Source: Strigamia acuminata (lineage: Eukaryota; Arthropoda; Chilopoda; Geophilomorpha; Linotaeniidae). Taken from it: DNA of 64,000 nt. Positions 30,870 to 43,807 of the stretch are shown here, piece after piece (position 1 is the stretch's first letter; every line of letters begins with the position of its first letter). The stretch is from contig OX442314.1 of assembly GCA_949358305.1 (NCBI GenBank), forward strand, positions 16,237,060-16,301,059, given 5' to 3'. The translations under genes and the position numbers were made by a program. A model generated the notes under the pieces. It was given only the letters and a program-made list of their open reading frames with translations, ran no database searches and had not been told where the DNA came from.

Positions 30870-31698
30870 TTTATCTACATCTCGTAATTCTGTCAACATC
30901 TTCAAGTGACTGCGGTAAGCTTCTTTTAAAAGTTTCTATCAAAAGAAAAACAATTATATTCATTTCATGTGGCTTAAGTTGGATGAAGATTACCAGTCTG
31001 TATAAAATTTGAGGTGTGAGATACTGTCTAAACGACTTACCGTAGAATAGACACCAAGACCCTGTGGATCTGAAAATTTGAGTAGCCTATATCATTAATT
31101 TATCTCTCGTATCCAATGATAGACTCAAAATTCGTCAAAGAAAGTTGATATTAATTCTGATGCATGTGTGGCGAGCACGCTTGCAATTGCGGTTGTCAAG
31201 TTTCTGTTCATTAAAACCATAATCCCAAGTTGCATGTATGTATATGTACTGTACGTGTAGGTATGTACATTGTGTTGCTTGTTGATTAAATATAAATAAA
31301 AAAAAAAAATTCCGTGTTAAATACGGAGTACATCGTTTGATGGATATGCTTCTCTTCACAGGGTCTCATATACCAAACTATGGAATTTCTCGCTTACTCC
31401 GATCTGCTTTTATTGTATATGAATTCTTACTTGTTAGTGATCTAAGAGATATTCGAAGGTGAACCTATTTTTTAAGAGACAGAAGAAATCCATTATCACC
31501 AAATGATTATCAGTGTTTTAAAGTAATGATAGTTATTAACTTGCAGTAATAGTCTGGAACGAAGGATGACACAAAAGTATAGGCCTACTGCTGAATAATT
31601 AATTTGCCATTGTATATAAGACGAGCTCTGCAGTAATTGACATTTGCCAAGATTTCCGAAATCAGACAGAAAATCATCTAAATCTTTGCGTGCCATTG
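30870..31698 (-). pseudogene. T3: SLC22-like pseudogene with internal deletion
   Basis: Recognisable pieces appear in the right order: exon 1 (31698-31545, MARKDLDDFLSDFGN), exon 2 remnant (about 31420-31335), exon 7 remnant (about 31225-31130, NRNLTTAIAS then SELISTFF), exon 8 remnant (about 31075-31005) and exon 9 remnant (about 30945-30875, with LPQSLEDVD). Exons 3-6, which carry motif A and TM2-TM8, are absent. They are replaced by a short TATG/TGTA-rich and poly-A junction (about 31230-31330). Exon 1 is frameshifted, so SFVPDYYCK-like coding is displaced. Exon 8 is also out of frame. It cannot encode a transporter. Confidence 0.85.
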
Positions 31699-32148
31699 CC
31701 AAAAACAATTGCTAACGAAAATGCAATGGGTCACGGTATGTTTCGGCAAACTGATAAAAATATTTATTGCTGATAAGTTGTTAGTTGATAAGGACTAAAA
31801 CACGTGGTTTGTTGCCCGTGTTAATGGGGATACCTTGTGTAACTAAAGAAATTACTAATAATGTAATTGTACATCTGGAGTACTGAATTGGCAGTTGTAT
31901 TTAGGAGATGCGTAACATTTAAGAAGGCAAATGGTAATACGCGTATCTGAATTAGCGCTTCTCTATATACATAAGTTCGACGTTGCAGTTATGTATGGCA
32001 GTTTCATGAAAACAAATATGAGAACGTATAATGAATGCTAGGGGTTTACAAACTCTTGAGAGTAAATCATTTATAAAAAATTTAACGTGTATCATTTGAT
32101 CTAGTGTTTATTAATTCGAATTTGTAATCATTGTAACGGTAAAATTTA

Positions 32149-34455
32149 TTATTTCTTTGTTAATAAAGGTGTTTTCTCATCATCTAGTGATTTTTCTATA
32201 TCTGTATCTACATCTTCAAGCGATTGTGGCATGCTTCTATTAAAAGTTTCTGGTAGAAACCACACCACAGCAGCAGCAATCAACATTAACGAACCAAATA
32301 ATGTTTGTGGAAGGGGTTCCCATACATCATTCTATCGAAAGAAAAAGAATTATTGTTGCATCGAAACTGCCACCGCATGTATTAAAACTAACCAATGTGT
32401 ACAAAATTTGAGGTGTGATAGTACTGCCTAAACGACTTGCCGTAGTATAAACACCCAGTCCAGTTGATCTGTAAATAATTACACAATATTATTTTATCAT
32501 CAAATATTTCTATTACTTCTATCAAAATACCTCAAGAAAGTTGGTAATAATTCTGTTGCGTATGTGGGGAGCATGCCTGCAAGTGCGACCGTCAAGTTGG
32601 TGCTTACTAAAGCCATAAATAATGCTAGCAGTTGAATCGCTTGATACCAATTTTTAGAATAAAAAATTAAATTATATCCACCGGCACACAATAAGCCACA
32701 AGAAGTAAACAGTAGAATGAATATCCTAACACGGCCAAACCTTGAACAAGAACAAAAAAATGAATACATACATTACAACAAAAAATATCGAGAATACCAA
32801 TTAAATAGACATAAACAAATTGTCAGAATAAATATCTGTAGAATACTATTGATAAGGTAATTGGTATAAACATTTCCTTCTAACGCCGCTATTGAGAACG
32901 ATAATCCACCAGTAACCAAATGGTTTGTAAACCTATGGAAGAAAAGGATTTACTTGTTATAATTTATCTTTGTTGAATTTATGAATAATTTAAATCTACA
33001 TCATGTATATAATTGAAAGAGTGATTTTTGTTAGTGAAGAGTGACAAAACAAAATCCGATAATTTTTAATCGATGATTTTGATTGTTTGTTTAGAAATTC
33101 TTGAGCTTGCGCTTTCAAATCTTCGTCTAAGGTTTCCGAAATGGGCAGCTTGTTGATTTTAGCAAACTTTTTTAAAATTTCTTTTGCTTTTTCTAATTTG
33201 TTTTTGCTTATTAACCACGTGACTGATTCTGGCAGAAACCTAAATAAATTTAATTGATAATTTTTAATTAAACCGGACTTTAAAATGAATAAAACACAAT
33301 AATTACCAGCTTGTTATAACACCTGTTGACAAAATGATCACCTGAATAAAAAGTAGCGTTCTCCAATTGCGGAAAAAATACATCAAATACATTTGCACAG
33401 GTAGCAAAATAGTAGTATTAAATAAAGTTATGTAATACATGATTGTTCTGATCTTTCGCCGGAATAATTCCGATCGATATGTGGTCTCACAAGTCTGAAC
33501 ACCCTTCAATTAAAATTGTTAGTACTCTGTGGTAAAGTATTCAAATTATGAATTTTTACTTGCGAGAAAAACCCGGATAGCAATCGGAGTATTAAGAAAG
33601 TTGTGAAATCAGGAGAAAAGGCGCAGCCTATGGTTACTAGGGACAGTAAAGGAAGGACGACAGTCAAGATTCTTTTTCTTCCATACTTATCGGATAAAAA
33701 ACCAAAAATTAAACTGCCTAGCATTATACCAATGTAAGGCACGGTGAGGCCGAGACGAAAGAGATATTCACGGTCACAAACTAAATCAAACTGAATGAAA
33801 TTGAAGGAAAAAACGATTATTAAATGAAAACTAGCTGTTAGCGCTCCATGGCTGTGGACGGTGTAGCAAAATTATAAATTTATTTTGTTTCCTTGTATGA
33901 GTGTTTGAAAGTTTTTTGTTAGCTATTGAATAGCTTTCTTTGTACTTTTACTTTTTTTGAGTTGACAGACAGTATAGCATGTGAAAACTTATCTTTTATA
34001 CTTTGCTAGGCTTCTAAACAATCATACGTCTGATAGATAAAACAAAATATTTAAAGTCTCGTGCCAATTACCTCATTCGATGGATACACTTCTCCTCGCA
34101 GCGTCTCATACACCCAACCATTTGGGCATGGTATTTCTTGTTTACTCTGATTTAATGCGTAAAAATATGTTGTACAGGAAGCTTTAGTTTTGTGTGATGA
34201 GTCGTAAGAGACATTTGTAGGTGTCTGATAATAGAACCCAAAGAAAATCGCGTATTAAATTTTGGTATGATGAAATAATAACAGATATTACAGTACCTGG
34301 CAATAATAATTTGGGACATAAGATGATATAACAGTAAACTGCTGTGCCATCATCCATTGGAATGAAATAAAAATAACTATGACGCCATATAATAATTGAC
34401 ATTTACCAGGATCGCCGAATTCAGTCAGAAATTCATCTAAATTTTTTAGCCTCAT
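32149..34455 (-). CDS. SLC22-like organic cation transporter T4
   Basis: First member of the closely related T4-T10 group. Exons at about 34455-34297, 34226-34071, 33790-33560, 33506-33309, 33240-32999, 32932-32800, 32741-32531, 32468-32396 and 32332-32149. It starts MRLKNLDEFLTEFGDPGKC. The first exon ends TGC CAG at its donor, while siblings end TGC AAG, so Lys becomes Gln at the junction. Motif A is GFLSDKYGRKR, the linker PESVTWLIS, the TM11 motif ASRLGS. The tail DDEKTPLLTKK holds the EKTPLL di-leucine motif. All frames are open. Substrate is unknown; family members move organic cations, carnitine or related amines. Confidence 0.85.
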
Positions 34456-34600
34456 TGTCAATTCCGAACACTAAATCACTAATGAAAAAGTCATGATACG
34501 CTGTGATAATCAGTATGATAAGATTCTTTATTGATGTAATCAAATTGATTTGTTTTTATACATAGATCTGAATGTTTTTTGCATATTGGTGGGAATAACT

Positions 34601-34665
34601 GTTTAAATTAAAAATTTAAACATATGAATAACTGTTTAAATTAAAAATTTAAACATATTACTAAT
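34601..34665. repeat. 32-bp duplicated palindrome in the T4 5' flank
   Basis: The string gaataactgtttaaatta...atttaaacatat occurs twice in a row. Each copy contains the palindrome GTTTAAAT...ATTTAAAC. The T5 and T6 upstream regions have only one copy, so this is a local duplication about 150 bp upstream of the T4 start codon. Confidence 0.7.
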
Positions 34666-35164
34666 TGATTCATTATAACCTAAATTAATCGACCATTCAG
34701 GAGATAGATCACATAGGAATGATAGAATGCTCCAGCACTTACTAGTATCTATCAAGTTTGATGTTTGTGCATTGTATCCAAATTATAACTATTTCCCTCT
34801 GGTGTTAGAAATAATACCGGGAACGACATCACGTGTTTAGTTATAAAAAATCAGTTGCAACCCAAGTTGTGTGTGAGAAAGAGGTATTATTGACTCTCGT
34901 CTCAGAACAATACAGTTTTCAGCCCTGTTATCTTTACGACGGTAGCAACATTAGGGTTAGCAGTTAGTTTGTGCTAGTTGACACAAGTGTATTGGGCCAG
35001 GACATTAATTGTAATATGTCTTCCTCTGTTGGGAAGACATCCATGTTCGTCCTGTATCATGTTGCTGTTTTCGGAATTTGGAGTTAACTGATTTATTCAA
35101 TAACAGGGGTGAAATTGCCATGGTGTGCACCATCGCAGCTCTACATTGTTGTGGAATTGTTGTA

Positions 35165-36044
35165 CCGGGTGGCCCACATAAAAGCGGCCCGACAATACAC
35201 GGAGGCTTACGAAGGGTGACTCAAAAAATGTATACATGCACAAAATTAAATATACATTAATCATTAGCTGTGCGCAGTGTCGTTTAATTAACGTTTCTAG
35301 TGCAGTTTTTTCCGCTCTTTCGTTTGGTGTTTAGTTTTGAACGATCCGAGCTTTCGTTCTCGAGATATTTGCATTTTTCATTAATTTTTGTCCGAATTTT
35401 CTAAATTTGATGGCACTAGTCAGCTTGAATTTTAGATTTTGTGGTAATTTTGTGGATTTCTTCAGCAGTACCGGTACAGGTATAGGTACACAGTACTTAT
35501 CAAAAAATACCGCAATTTGTGGGACTGGTACGGTACCTGTAACACTTTTTTGGTACCAAACGACTTTACTTTAGCAAAATCTCAAAAAATGTAGCAAAAC
35601 CTCACAAAATCAAGCACACTCTTACAAAATCTCACAAAATCAAGTACAATCTTACAAAATCTCACAAAATCAAGCACAATCTCACAAAATCTTACAAAAT
35701 CAAGCAAAATCTCATACTGGTACATCTGAAGAAATCCATAAAAGTACCATTGAAGAGATTCAAAAACTACCACAAAATTCAGGAATGGCTAGTGCAATCA
35801 AACTTGGCGAATTCGGACAATAATTGATTAAAATCGCAAATATCTTGAGAACAAAAGCTAAGGATCGTCAAAAACTAAACACCAAACGAAAGAGCGGAAA
35901 AAACTGTACTAGAAACGTTAATTGAACAACCCTGACCACAGCTAATGATTTATGTATATTTAATTTTGTGCATGTATACATTTTTTGAGTCGCCCTTCGC
36001 AAGCCTCCGTGTATTGTCAGGCCGCTTTTATGTGGGCCACCCGG
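35165..36044. mobile_element. 880-bp fold-back MITE (CCGGGTGGCCCAC ends), with empty sites
   Basis: Ends are CCGGGTGGCCCACATAAAAG and its complement, flanked by TA (35163-35164 and 36045-36046). Inverted arms of about 230 bp surround a middle that carries a 30-bp tandem repeat. The paralogous spacers at about 39,690 and 43,740 read gaattgttgtagtaaagaat without an insertion, so they preserve the empty site and confirm a TA target duplication. No transposase is encoded. A 325-bp relative lies at 50431-50755. Confidence 0.9.
35586..35715. repeat. 30-bp tandem repeat inside the MITE loop
   Basis: About 3.7 copies of ctcacaaaatcaagcacaat/cttacaaaat. Read on the minus strand it makes an artificial repeated LDFVRFCK frame, which I do not treat as a gene. 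Confidence 0.85.
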
Positions 36045-36110
36045 TAGTTAAGAATATACACGAAAAGGGCTATGATAATACAAAACAAATTGCCTAATGT
36101 AAATAGGGCC

Positions 36111-36226
36111 GGCAGAAATTTATACTGATTCACATCGCTTTTGGCAGCAATCACAATGTGGATTCGGTGTTGCATGCTGTCTGCCAATCTTTGGCAGGTA
36201 CCCTGAATAATTCCATCCTAAATTTT
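36111..36226 (-). pseudogene. Remnant of a Tc1-like transposase C-terminus
   Basis: On the minus strand a degraded frame reads C-Q-R-L-A-D-S-M, then H-R-I, with a close copy at 43808-43918 whose frame is intact. It resembles the last residues of Tc1 transposases (known pattern LIDSMPRRxQAVIxAxG). Only this terminal piece is recognisable. It was copied along with the spacer during array expansion. Confidence 0.6.
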
Positions 36227-36599
36227 AATGAGAAGTCTGTATAAACCATCCGTTAAACGTTGGAACCACAGACCTAAATACTAGGTATAAAAAAAACTGG
36301 GTTTGTTCACATGTTAATGGGAATAATTTCGCAAAACGAACGAATTTGTACATCACAGACTGAGCGCGATCCGATTTTATTACGGTAGGCAGTATATTTG
36401 TGTGGAATATGATGCTAAACTGCATTAGTTACAATTATAAATGGCAATATAATGAAAATTTGTATGAAAACCATATAAAATATGCTAATTTACCGCTACC
36501 AAGATCATATAAAGAGAAAATTATTTCTATCGTGGGTATTGTTTGTTCTAGTGTTTATAGATTTGAACTCGTAATCACCGTGATTAGAAATTTTATTAT

Positions 36600-38925
36600 T
36601 TATTTCTTCATTAATAAAGGTGTTTTCTCATCAACTAGTGATTTTTCTATAACTGTATCAACATCTTCAAGCGATTGTGGCATGCTTCTATTAAAAGTTT
36701 CTGGTAGAAACCACACCACAGCAGCAGCAATCAACATTAACGAACCAAATAATGTTTGTGGAAGGGGTTCCCATACATCATTCTATCGAAAGAAAAAGAA
36801 TTATAGTTTTATCAAAACTGCCATCGCATATATTAAAACTAACCAAGGTGTACAAAATTTGAGGTGTGATAGTACTGCCTAAACGACTTGCCGTAGTATA
36901 AACACCGAGTCCAGTGGATCTGAAAATAATTACTCAACATTATTTTCCCATCAAATAATTATATTAATACCATCAGAATACCTCAAGAAAGTTGGTAATA
37001 ATTCTGATGCGTATGTTGGGAGCATGCCTGCAAGTGCGACCGTCAAGTTGCTACTTACTAAAGCCATAAATAATGCTAACAGTTGAATCGCTTGATGCCA
37101 ATTTTTAGAATAAAAAATTAAATTATATCCACCGGCACACAATAAGCCACAAGAAGTAAACAGTAGAATGAATATCCTGACACGGCCAAACCTTGAACAA
37201 GAACAAAAAAATGAATACATACATTGCAACAAATATATCGAGAGTACCAATTAAAAAGGCATAAACAAATTGCCAGAATAAATATTTGTAGAATAGCATT
37301 GGTAAGGTAATTGGTATAAACATTTCCTTTTAATGCCGATATTGAGAAAATTAATCCACCAGTAACCAAATGGTTTGTAAACCTATGGAAGAAAAGAATT
37401 TACTGTATGATTTTATCTTCGTTGGATTCATATATAATTTAAAACTACATCATGTATATAATTGAAAGTGTGATTCTTGTTAGTGAAGAGTGACAAAATA
37501 AAATCCGATAATTTTGTATCGATGATTTTGATTGTTTGTTTAGAAATACTTGAGCTTGCTCTTTCAAATCTTCGTCTAAGGTTTCCGAAATGGGCATCTT
37601 GTTGACTTTAGCAAACCTTTTTAAAATTGTTTTGGCTTTTTCTAATTTGTTTTTGCTTATTAACCACGTGACTGATTCTGGCAGAAACCTAAATAAATTT
37701 AATTGATAATTTTTAATTAAACTTGACTTTAAAATGAATAAAATACAATAATTACCAGCTTGTTATAACACCTGTTAGCAAAATTATCACCTGAATAAAA
37801 ATTAGCGTTCTCCAATTTCGGAAAAAATACATGAAATACATTTGCACAGGTAGCAAAATAGTAGAATTAAATAAAGTTATGTAAGATATAATTGTTCTGA
37901 TCTTTCGCCTGAATAATTCCGATCGATATGTGGTCTCACAAGTCTGAACACCCTTCAATTAAAATTGTTATTACTCTATGGTAAAACATTCAAATTTTCA
38001 ATTTTTACTTGAGAGAAAAACCCGGACAGCAATCGGAGTATTAAGAAAGTTGTGAAATCAGGAGAAAAGGCAAGGCCTATGGTTACTAGGGACAGTAAAG
38101 GAAGAACGACAGTCAAGATTCTTTTTCTTCCATACTTATCGGATAAAAAACCAAAAATTAAACTGCCCAGCATTATCCCAATGTAAGGCACGGTGAGGCC
38201 GAGACGAAAGAGATATTCACGGTCACAAACTAAATCAAACTGAATGAAATTGAAGGAAAAAACGATTATTAAATGAAAACTTGCCGTTAGCGCTTTATGG
38301 CTGTGGACGGTGTAGCAAAATTATAAATTTATTTTATATATGAGTGTTTGAAAGTTAGACAAATAATATGCAAGTTTTTTGTTAACTATTAAATTACGGT
38401 ACCACTTTCTTTGTACTTTTACTCTTTTTGAGTTGACAGACAGAATAGCATGTGTACTTATTAAACTTATCTTTTGTACTTTGGTAGACTTCTAGACAAT
38501 CATACCTATGATAGATAAAACAAAATATTTAAAGTCTCGTGCCAATTACCTCATTCGATGGATACACTTCTCCTCGCAGCGTCTCGTACACCCAACCATT
38601 TGGGCATGGAATTTCTCGTTTACTCTGATTTAATGGGTAAAAATAGGTTGTACAGGAAGCCTTAGTTTTGTGTGATGAGACATTTGTAGATGTCTGATAA
38701 AAGAACCCAAAGAAAATCGCGGTATTAAATTTTGGTATGATGAAATAATAACAGATATTACAGTACCTTGCAGTAATAATTTGGGACATAGGATGTTATA
38801 ACAGTAAACTGCTGTGCCATCATCCATTGGAATGAAATAAAAACAACTATGACGCCATATAATAATTGACATTTACCAGGATCGCCGAATTCAGTCAGAA
38901 ATTTATCTAAAGTTTTGGGTCTCAT
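36600..38925 (-). CDS. SLC22-like organic cation transporter T5
   Basis: Nine exons at about 38925-38767, 38695-38551, 38241-38008, 37955-37755, 37687-37446, 37380-37248, 37191-36980, 36918-36845 and 36783-36600; all frames are open. It starts MRPKTLDKFLTEFGDPGKC, the most altered N-terminus of the T4-T10 group (Pro-Lys-Thr and Lys for Glu). Motif A GFLSDKYGRKR is intact, as are PESVTWLIS and ASRLGS. The outer loop of exon 2 is a few residues shorter than in T4 and T6, because the SYVS-type stretch before SSHKT is missing. The tail keeps EKTPLLMKK. Introns match those of T4 closely, indicating recent duplication or conversion. Confidence 0.85.
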
Positions 38926-39979
38926 TGTCAATTACAAACGCTCTATCACTAATGAAAAAGTCATGATACGCTGTGGTAATCAGTAAGATAAGATACTTTA
39001 TTAATGTGATCAAATTGATTTGTTTATACACATAGATCTGAATGTTTATTGCATATTGGTGGGAATAACTGTTTAAATTATAAATTTATACAGTATAGTT
39101 GTTTAAACATTACTAATTGATCCATTATAACCTGAATTAATCGACCATTCAGGAGATAGATCACATAGGAATGATAGAAGGCTCTAGCACCTATAGATCT
39201 ATCAAGTTTGATGTTTGTGCATTGTATCCAAATTATAACTATTTAGAAACAATACCAGAGACGATACCACGTATTTAGTTATTAAAATAATCAGTTGCAA
39301 TCCAAATTGTGTGTGAGAAAGAGGTATTATTGACTCTCGTCTCGGAACAATACAGTTTGCAGCCCTGTTACCTTTATGGCGGTAGCAACATTAGGGTTAG
39401 CAGTTAGGTTGGATTGTCTTAGGAAGTACCAACCCAGACCCATGTCCCAAAAATTAATCATTCGAGTTTAATGGATCAAAAGTTTGTTTAGTTTGTGCTA
39501 GTTGCCTCAAGTGTATTGGGCCAGGACATTAATTGTAATATGTGTTCATCTGTTGGGAAGACATCCATATTCGTCCTATATCATGCATGTTGCTGTTTTG
39601 GGATTTTGGAGTTCACTGATTTATTCAAAAAAAGGGGTGAAATTGCCATGGTGTGCACCATCGCAACTCTACATTGTTGTGGAATTGTTGTAGTAAAGAA
39701 TATACACTAAAATGGTTATAATAATACATAACAAATTGCCTAATGTAAATTGGACCGGCAATCACAATTGCATAGTTACAATTATAAATAGCAATATAAT
39801 GAAAATTTGTAGGAAAACCTAATAAAATATGCTAATTTACCGCTATCAGGATCATTTAATTAGTATGATTTCCAAACTCTTAAGAGAAAATTATTTCTAC
39901 AAAGTTTTATCTGTCGTGGGTATTGTTTGTTGTAGTGTTTATAGATTTGAACTCGTAATCACCATGATTAGAAATTTTA

Positions 39980-42900
39980 TTATTTCTTCATTAATAAAGG
40001 TGTTTTCTCATTATCTCGTGATTTTTCTCTAATTATATCAACATCTTCAAGTGATTGTGGCATGCTTCTATTAAAGGTTTCTGGTAGAAACCAAACCACG
40101 GCAGCTGCAATCAACATAAAAGCACCAAATAATGTTTGTGGAAGGGGTTCCCATACATCATTCTAGAGAAAGAAAAAGAATTATTGTTTTATCAAAACTG
40201 CCATCGCATGTATTAAAACTAACCAAGGTGTACAAAATTTGAGGTGTGATAGTACTGCCTAAACGACTTGCCGTAGTATAAACACCTAGTCCAGTGGATC
40301 TGTAAATAATTACACAACATTATTTTATCATCAAATATTTCTATTAATACTATCAAAATACCTCAAGAAAGTTGGTAATAATTCTGATGCGTATGTGGGG
40401 AGCATGCCTCCAAGTGCTTCTGTCAAGTTGCTGCTTACTAAAGCCATAAATAATGCTAACACTTGTATCGCTTGGTGCCAATTTTTAGAATAAAAAATTA
40501 AATTATATCCACCGGCACACAATAAGCCACAAGAAGTAAACAGTAGAATGAATATCCTGACACGGCCAAACCTTGAACAAGAACAAAAAAATAAATACAT
40601 ACATTACAACAAATATATCGAGAGTACCAATTAAAAAGGCATAAACAAATTGCCAGAATAAATATTTGTAGAATACCATTGGTAAGGTAATTGGTATAAA
40701 CATTTCCTTTTAATGCCGATATTGAGAAAACTAATCCACCGGTAACCAAATGGTTTGCAAACCTATGGAAGAAAAGAATTTACTGTATAATTTTATCTTC
40801 GTTGGATTTATGTGTAATTTAAAACTACAGCATGTATGTAATTGAAAGAGTGATTCTTGTTAGTGAAGAGTGACAAAATAAAATCCGATAATTTTGAATC
40901 GATGATCTTGATTGTTTGTTTAGAAATACTTGAGCTTGATCTTTCAAATCTTCATCTAATGTTTTAGAAATCGGCAGCTTGTTGATTTTAGCAAATTTTT
41001 GCAAAATTGTTTTGGCTTTTTCTAATTTGTTTTTGCTTATTAACCACGTGACTGATTCTGGCAGAAACCTAAATTTATTTAATTGTTACTTATTAGTCAA
41101 ATTAAAATTAAAAATGAATAAATTGCAATAATTACCAGCTTGTAACAACACCGATTAGCAAAATTATGCCCTGAATAAAAATTAGCGTTCTCCAATTTCG
41201 GAAAAAATACATGAAATACATTTGCACAGGTAGCAAAATAGTAGAAATAATTAAAGTTATGTAAGATATAATTGTTCTGATCTTTCGCCTGAATAATTCC
41301 GATCGATACGTGGTCTCACAAGTTTGAACACCCTTCAATTAAAATTGTTAGTGCTCCAAACTAAAGTATTCAAATTTTAAATTTTTACTTGCGAGAAAAA
41401 CCCGGATAGCAATCGGAGTATTAAGAAAGTTGTGAAATCAGGAGAAAAGGCAAGGCCTGTGGTTACTACGGACAGTAAAGGAAGAACGACAGTCAAGATT
41501 CTTTTTCTTCCATACTTATCGGATAAAAAACCAAAAACTAAACTGCCTAGCATTATACCAATGTAAGGCACGGTGAGGCCGAGACGAAAGAGATATTCAC
41601 GGTCACAAACTAAATCAAACTGTATGAAATTGAAGAAAAATACAATTATTAAATGGAAACTAGCCGTTAGCGCTCTATGGCTGTGGACGGTGTAGCAAAA
41701 TTATAAATTCTTTTTATATATGAGGTTTTGATAGTTAGACAAATACAGTCAGTTCAAAAAGTTTGGAATAATCCAAATTTTTATGAGCACATCATTGTTT
41801 GAAGGCATTTTGGCATTGCTGGGAAGCTCTCACTAAAATAAATGAAAATATTCTCAAAAGAGACAAAATTTAGCTCTTGTTTGAGCAAAAAAATGCCCCT
41901 GTAGGATGCTTAGTTTTCTAGTAATCTGCTTTTGAATACAACACTAGAGTTCAAAAAGTTTGGAATAATGAAAATCATGCCAAAATGCCTTAAAACAATG
42001 ATGTGCTCATAAAAATTGGATTATTCCAAACTTTTTGAACTGACTGTAATATGCAAGTTTTTTGTTAGCTATTGAATTACTTTCTTTGTATATTCTAACA
42101 GCACTCAAAAAGGACACTCAGTCCTATTGGTCGAACCAGTTTATTACTCACTCCAGACTGTATTCTACTACTAGGAGAAGTAGTTTAGATTTTTATTTAT
42201 TTCTGTGATTGTTATGACTACTTTAGTTAATTCAATTCTGATTTTTCTTAATACAAAATGTTATTTCCATCATTGAAATGAAGTTTTACGCATATAAAAA
42301 TGTCAAACTCATGTTTGTTATGTTTATTGGTTACTTTGTCTGGAATTTTGAATTTTTGGCCATTGCCTAGGCAATCGATTACAATGTCTGTACATTGCTT
42401 GCTATTCTGGTGTTTGGCTCTACTTTTTCAGATCACTATACCAGCAAACTGGCTCGACCAATAGGACTGAGTGTTCTTTTTGAGTCCTGTTAGAGTATAC
42501 TTTTACTGTTTTTAGGATGACATACAGTATAGCATGTGTACTTATAAAACTTTTATTTGTACTTTGCTAGGCTTCTAGATAATCATATGTATGATAGATA
42601 AAACAAAATATTTAAAGTCTCGTGCCAATTACCTCATTCGATGGATACACTTCTCCTTGCAGCGTCTCATACACCCAACCATTTGGGCATGGAATTTCTT
42701 GTTTACTCTGATTTAATGGGTAAATATATGTTGTACAGGAAGCTTTAGTTGTGTGTGATGAGACGTAAGAGACATTTGTAGGTGTCTGATAAAAGAACCC
42801 AAAGAAAATCGCATTATTAAATTTTGATATGATGAAATAATAACAGATATTACAGTACCTTGCAGTAATAATTTGGGACATAGGATGATATAACAGTAAA

Positions 42901-43017
42901 CTGGTGTGACATCATCCATTGGAATGAAATAAAAATAACTATTGAGCCATATAATAATTGACATTTACCAGGGTCGCCGAATTCAGTCAGAAATTCATCT
43001 AAATTTTTGAGCCTCAT
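39980..43017 (-). CDS. SLC22-like organic cation transporter T6
   Basis: Exons at about 43017-42858, 42789-42633, 41622-41392, 41335-41135, 41067-40826, 40760-40628, 40571-40360, 40298-40225 and 40163-39980, all open. It starts MRLKNLDEFLTEFGDPGKC. TM1 reads FQWMMSHQFTVIS, with His where siblings have Gln or Thr-Gln. Motif A is GFLSDKYGRKR and the tail EKTPLLMKK. Intron 2 is about 1 kb because two separate inverted-repeat elements (41746-42046 and 42091-42497) lie in it. The same intron in T5 is about 310 nt and has neither. Splicing across the two hairpins is the only oddity. Confidence 0.85.
41746..42046. mobile_element. 301-bp MITE (CAGTCAGTTCAAAAAGTTTGG ends) in T6 intron 2
   Basis: The ends CAGTCAGTTCAAAAAGTTTG...CAAACTTTTTGAACTGACTG are inverted repeats of about 30 bp, and further inverted similarity continues inward (gagcacatcattg/caatgatgtgctc). 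It is flanked by TA at 41744-41745 and 42047-42048. The ends are typical of Tc1/mariner-derived MITEs. It is absent from the same intron of T5, T7, T8 and T9. Confidence 0.9.
42091..42497. mobile_element. 407-bp MITE (TAYTCTAACAG ends) in T6 intron 2
   Basis: The left end TATTCTAACAGCACTCAAAA and the complement of the right end TACTCTAACAGGACTCAAAA pair over about 50 bp, including AACACTCAGTCCTATTGGTCG-like sequence. Flanks are TA (42089-42090 and 42498-42499). The paralogous introns read tttctttgtacttttac without it, so the empty site is known. No coding capacity. It is a different family from the element 44 bp away. Confidence 0.85.
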
Positions 43018-43807
43018 TGTCAATTCCGAACACTAAATCACTAATGAAAAAGTCATGATACGCTGTGATAATCAGTATGATAAGATTCTTTAATGATGTA
43101 ATCAAATTGATTTGTTTTTATAAATAGATCTGAATGTTTTTTGCATATTGGTGGGAATAACTGTTTAAATTATAAATTTAAACATATTTCTAATTGATTC
43201 ATTATAACCTAAATTAATCGACCATTCCGGAGATAGATCACATAGGAATGATAGAATGCTCCAGCACTTATCTTTCAAGTTTGATGTCTGTGCATTGTAT
43301 CCAAATTATAACTATTTCCCTCTGGTGTTAGAAATAATACCAGTCACGTGTTTAGCTATAAAAAATCATTTGCAACCGAAGTTGTGTGTGAGAAAGAGGT
43401 ATTACGACTCAGAACAATACACTTTGCAGCCCTGTTATCTTTACGACGGTAGCAACATTAGGGTTAGCAGTTAGGTTGAATGTCCCAAAATGTGCCAAAA
43501 ATTAATCATTACAGTTCAATGGATCAAAAGTCATTCTAATTTAAGTTTGTGCTAGTTGACACAAGTGTATTGGGCCAGGACATTAATTGTAATATGTCTT
43601 CCTCTGTTGGGAAGACATCCATGTTCGTCCTGTATCATGTTGCTGTTTTCGGATTTTGGAGTTAACTGATTTATTCAATAACAGAGGTAAAATTGCCATG
43701 GTGTGCACCATCGCAGCTGTACATTGTTGTGGAATTGTTGTAGTAAAGAATATACACGAAAAGGGTTATGGTAATACGAAACAAATTGCCTAATGTAAAT
43801 TGGGCCG

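Noticed and set aside
34940-34965. acattagggttagcagttag, telomere-like
   Set aside because: Single TTAGGG/TTAG occurrence repeated only because the spacer was duplicated; not a telomeric array.
35582-35773. Repeated LDFVRFCK frame
   Set aside because: It is only the translation of a 30-bp tandem repeat inside a MITE.
37118-37369. Plausible-looking hydrophobic frames spanning exon 6-7 of the transporters (also near 40,500 and 44,850)
   Set aside because: They read through an intron of the transporter genes; the spliced exons explain the hydrophobicity.
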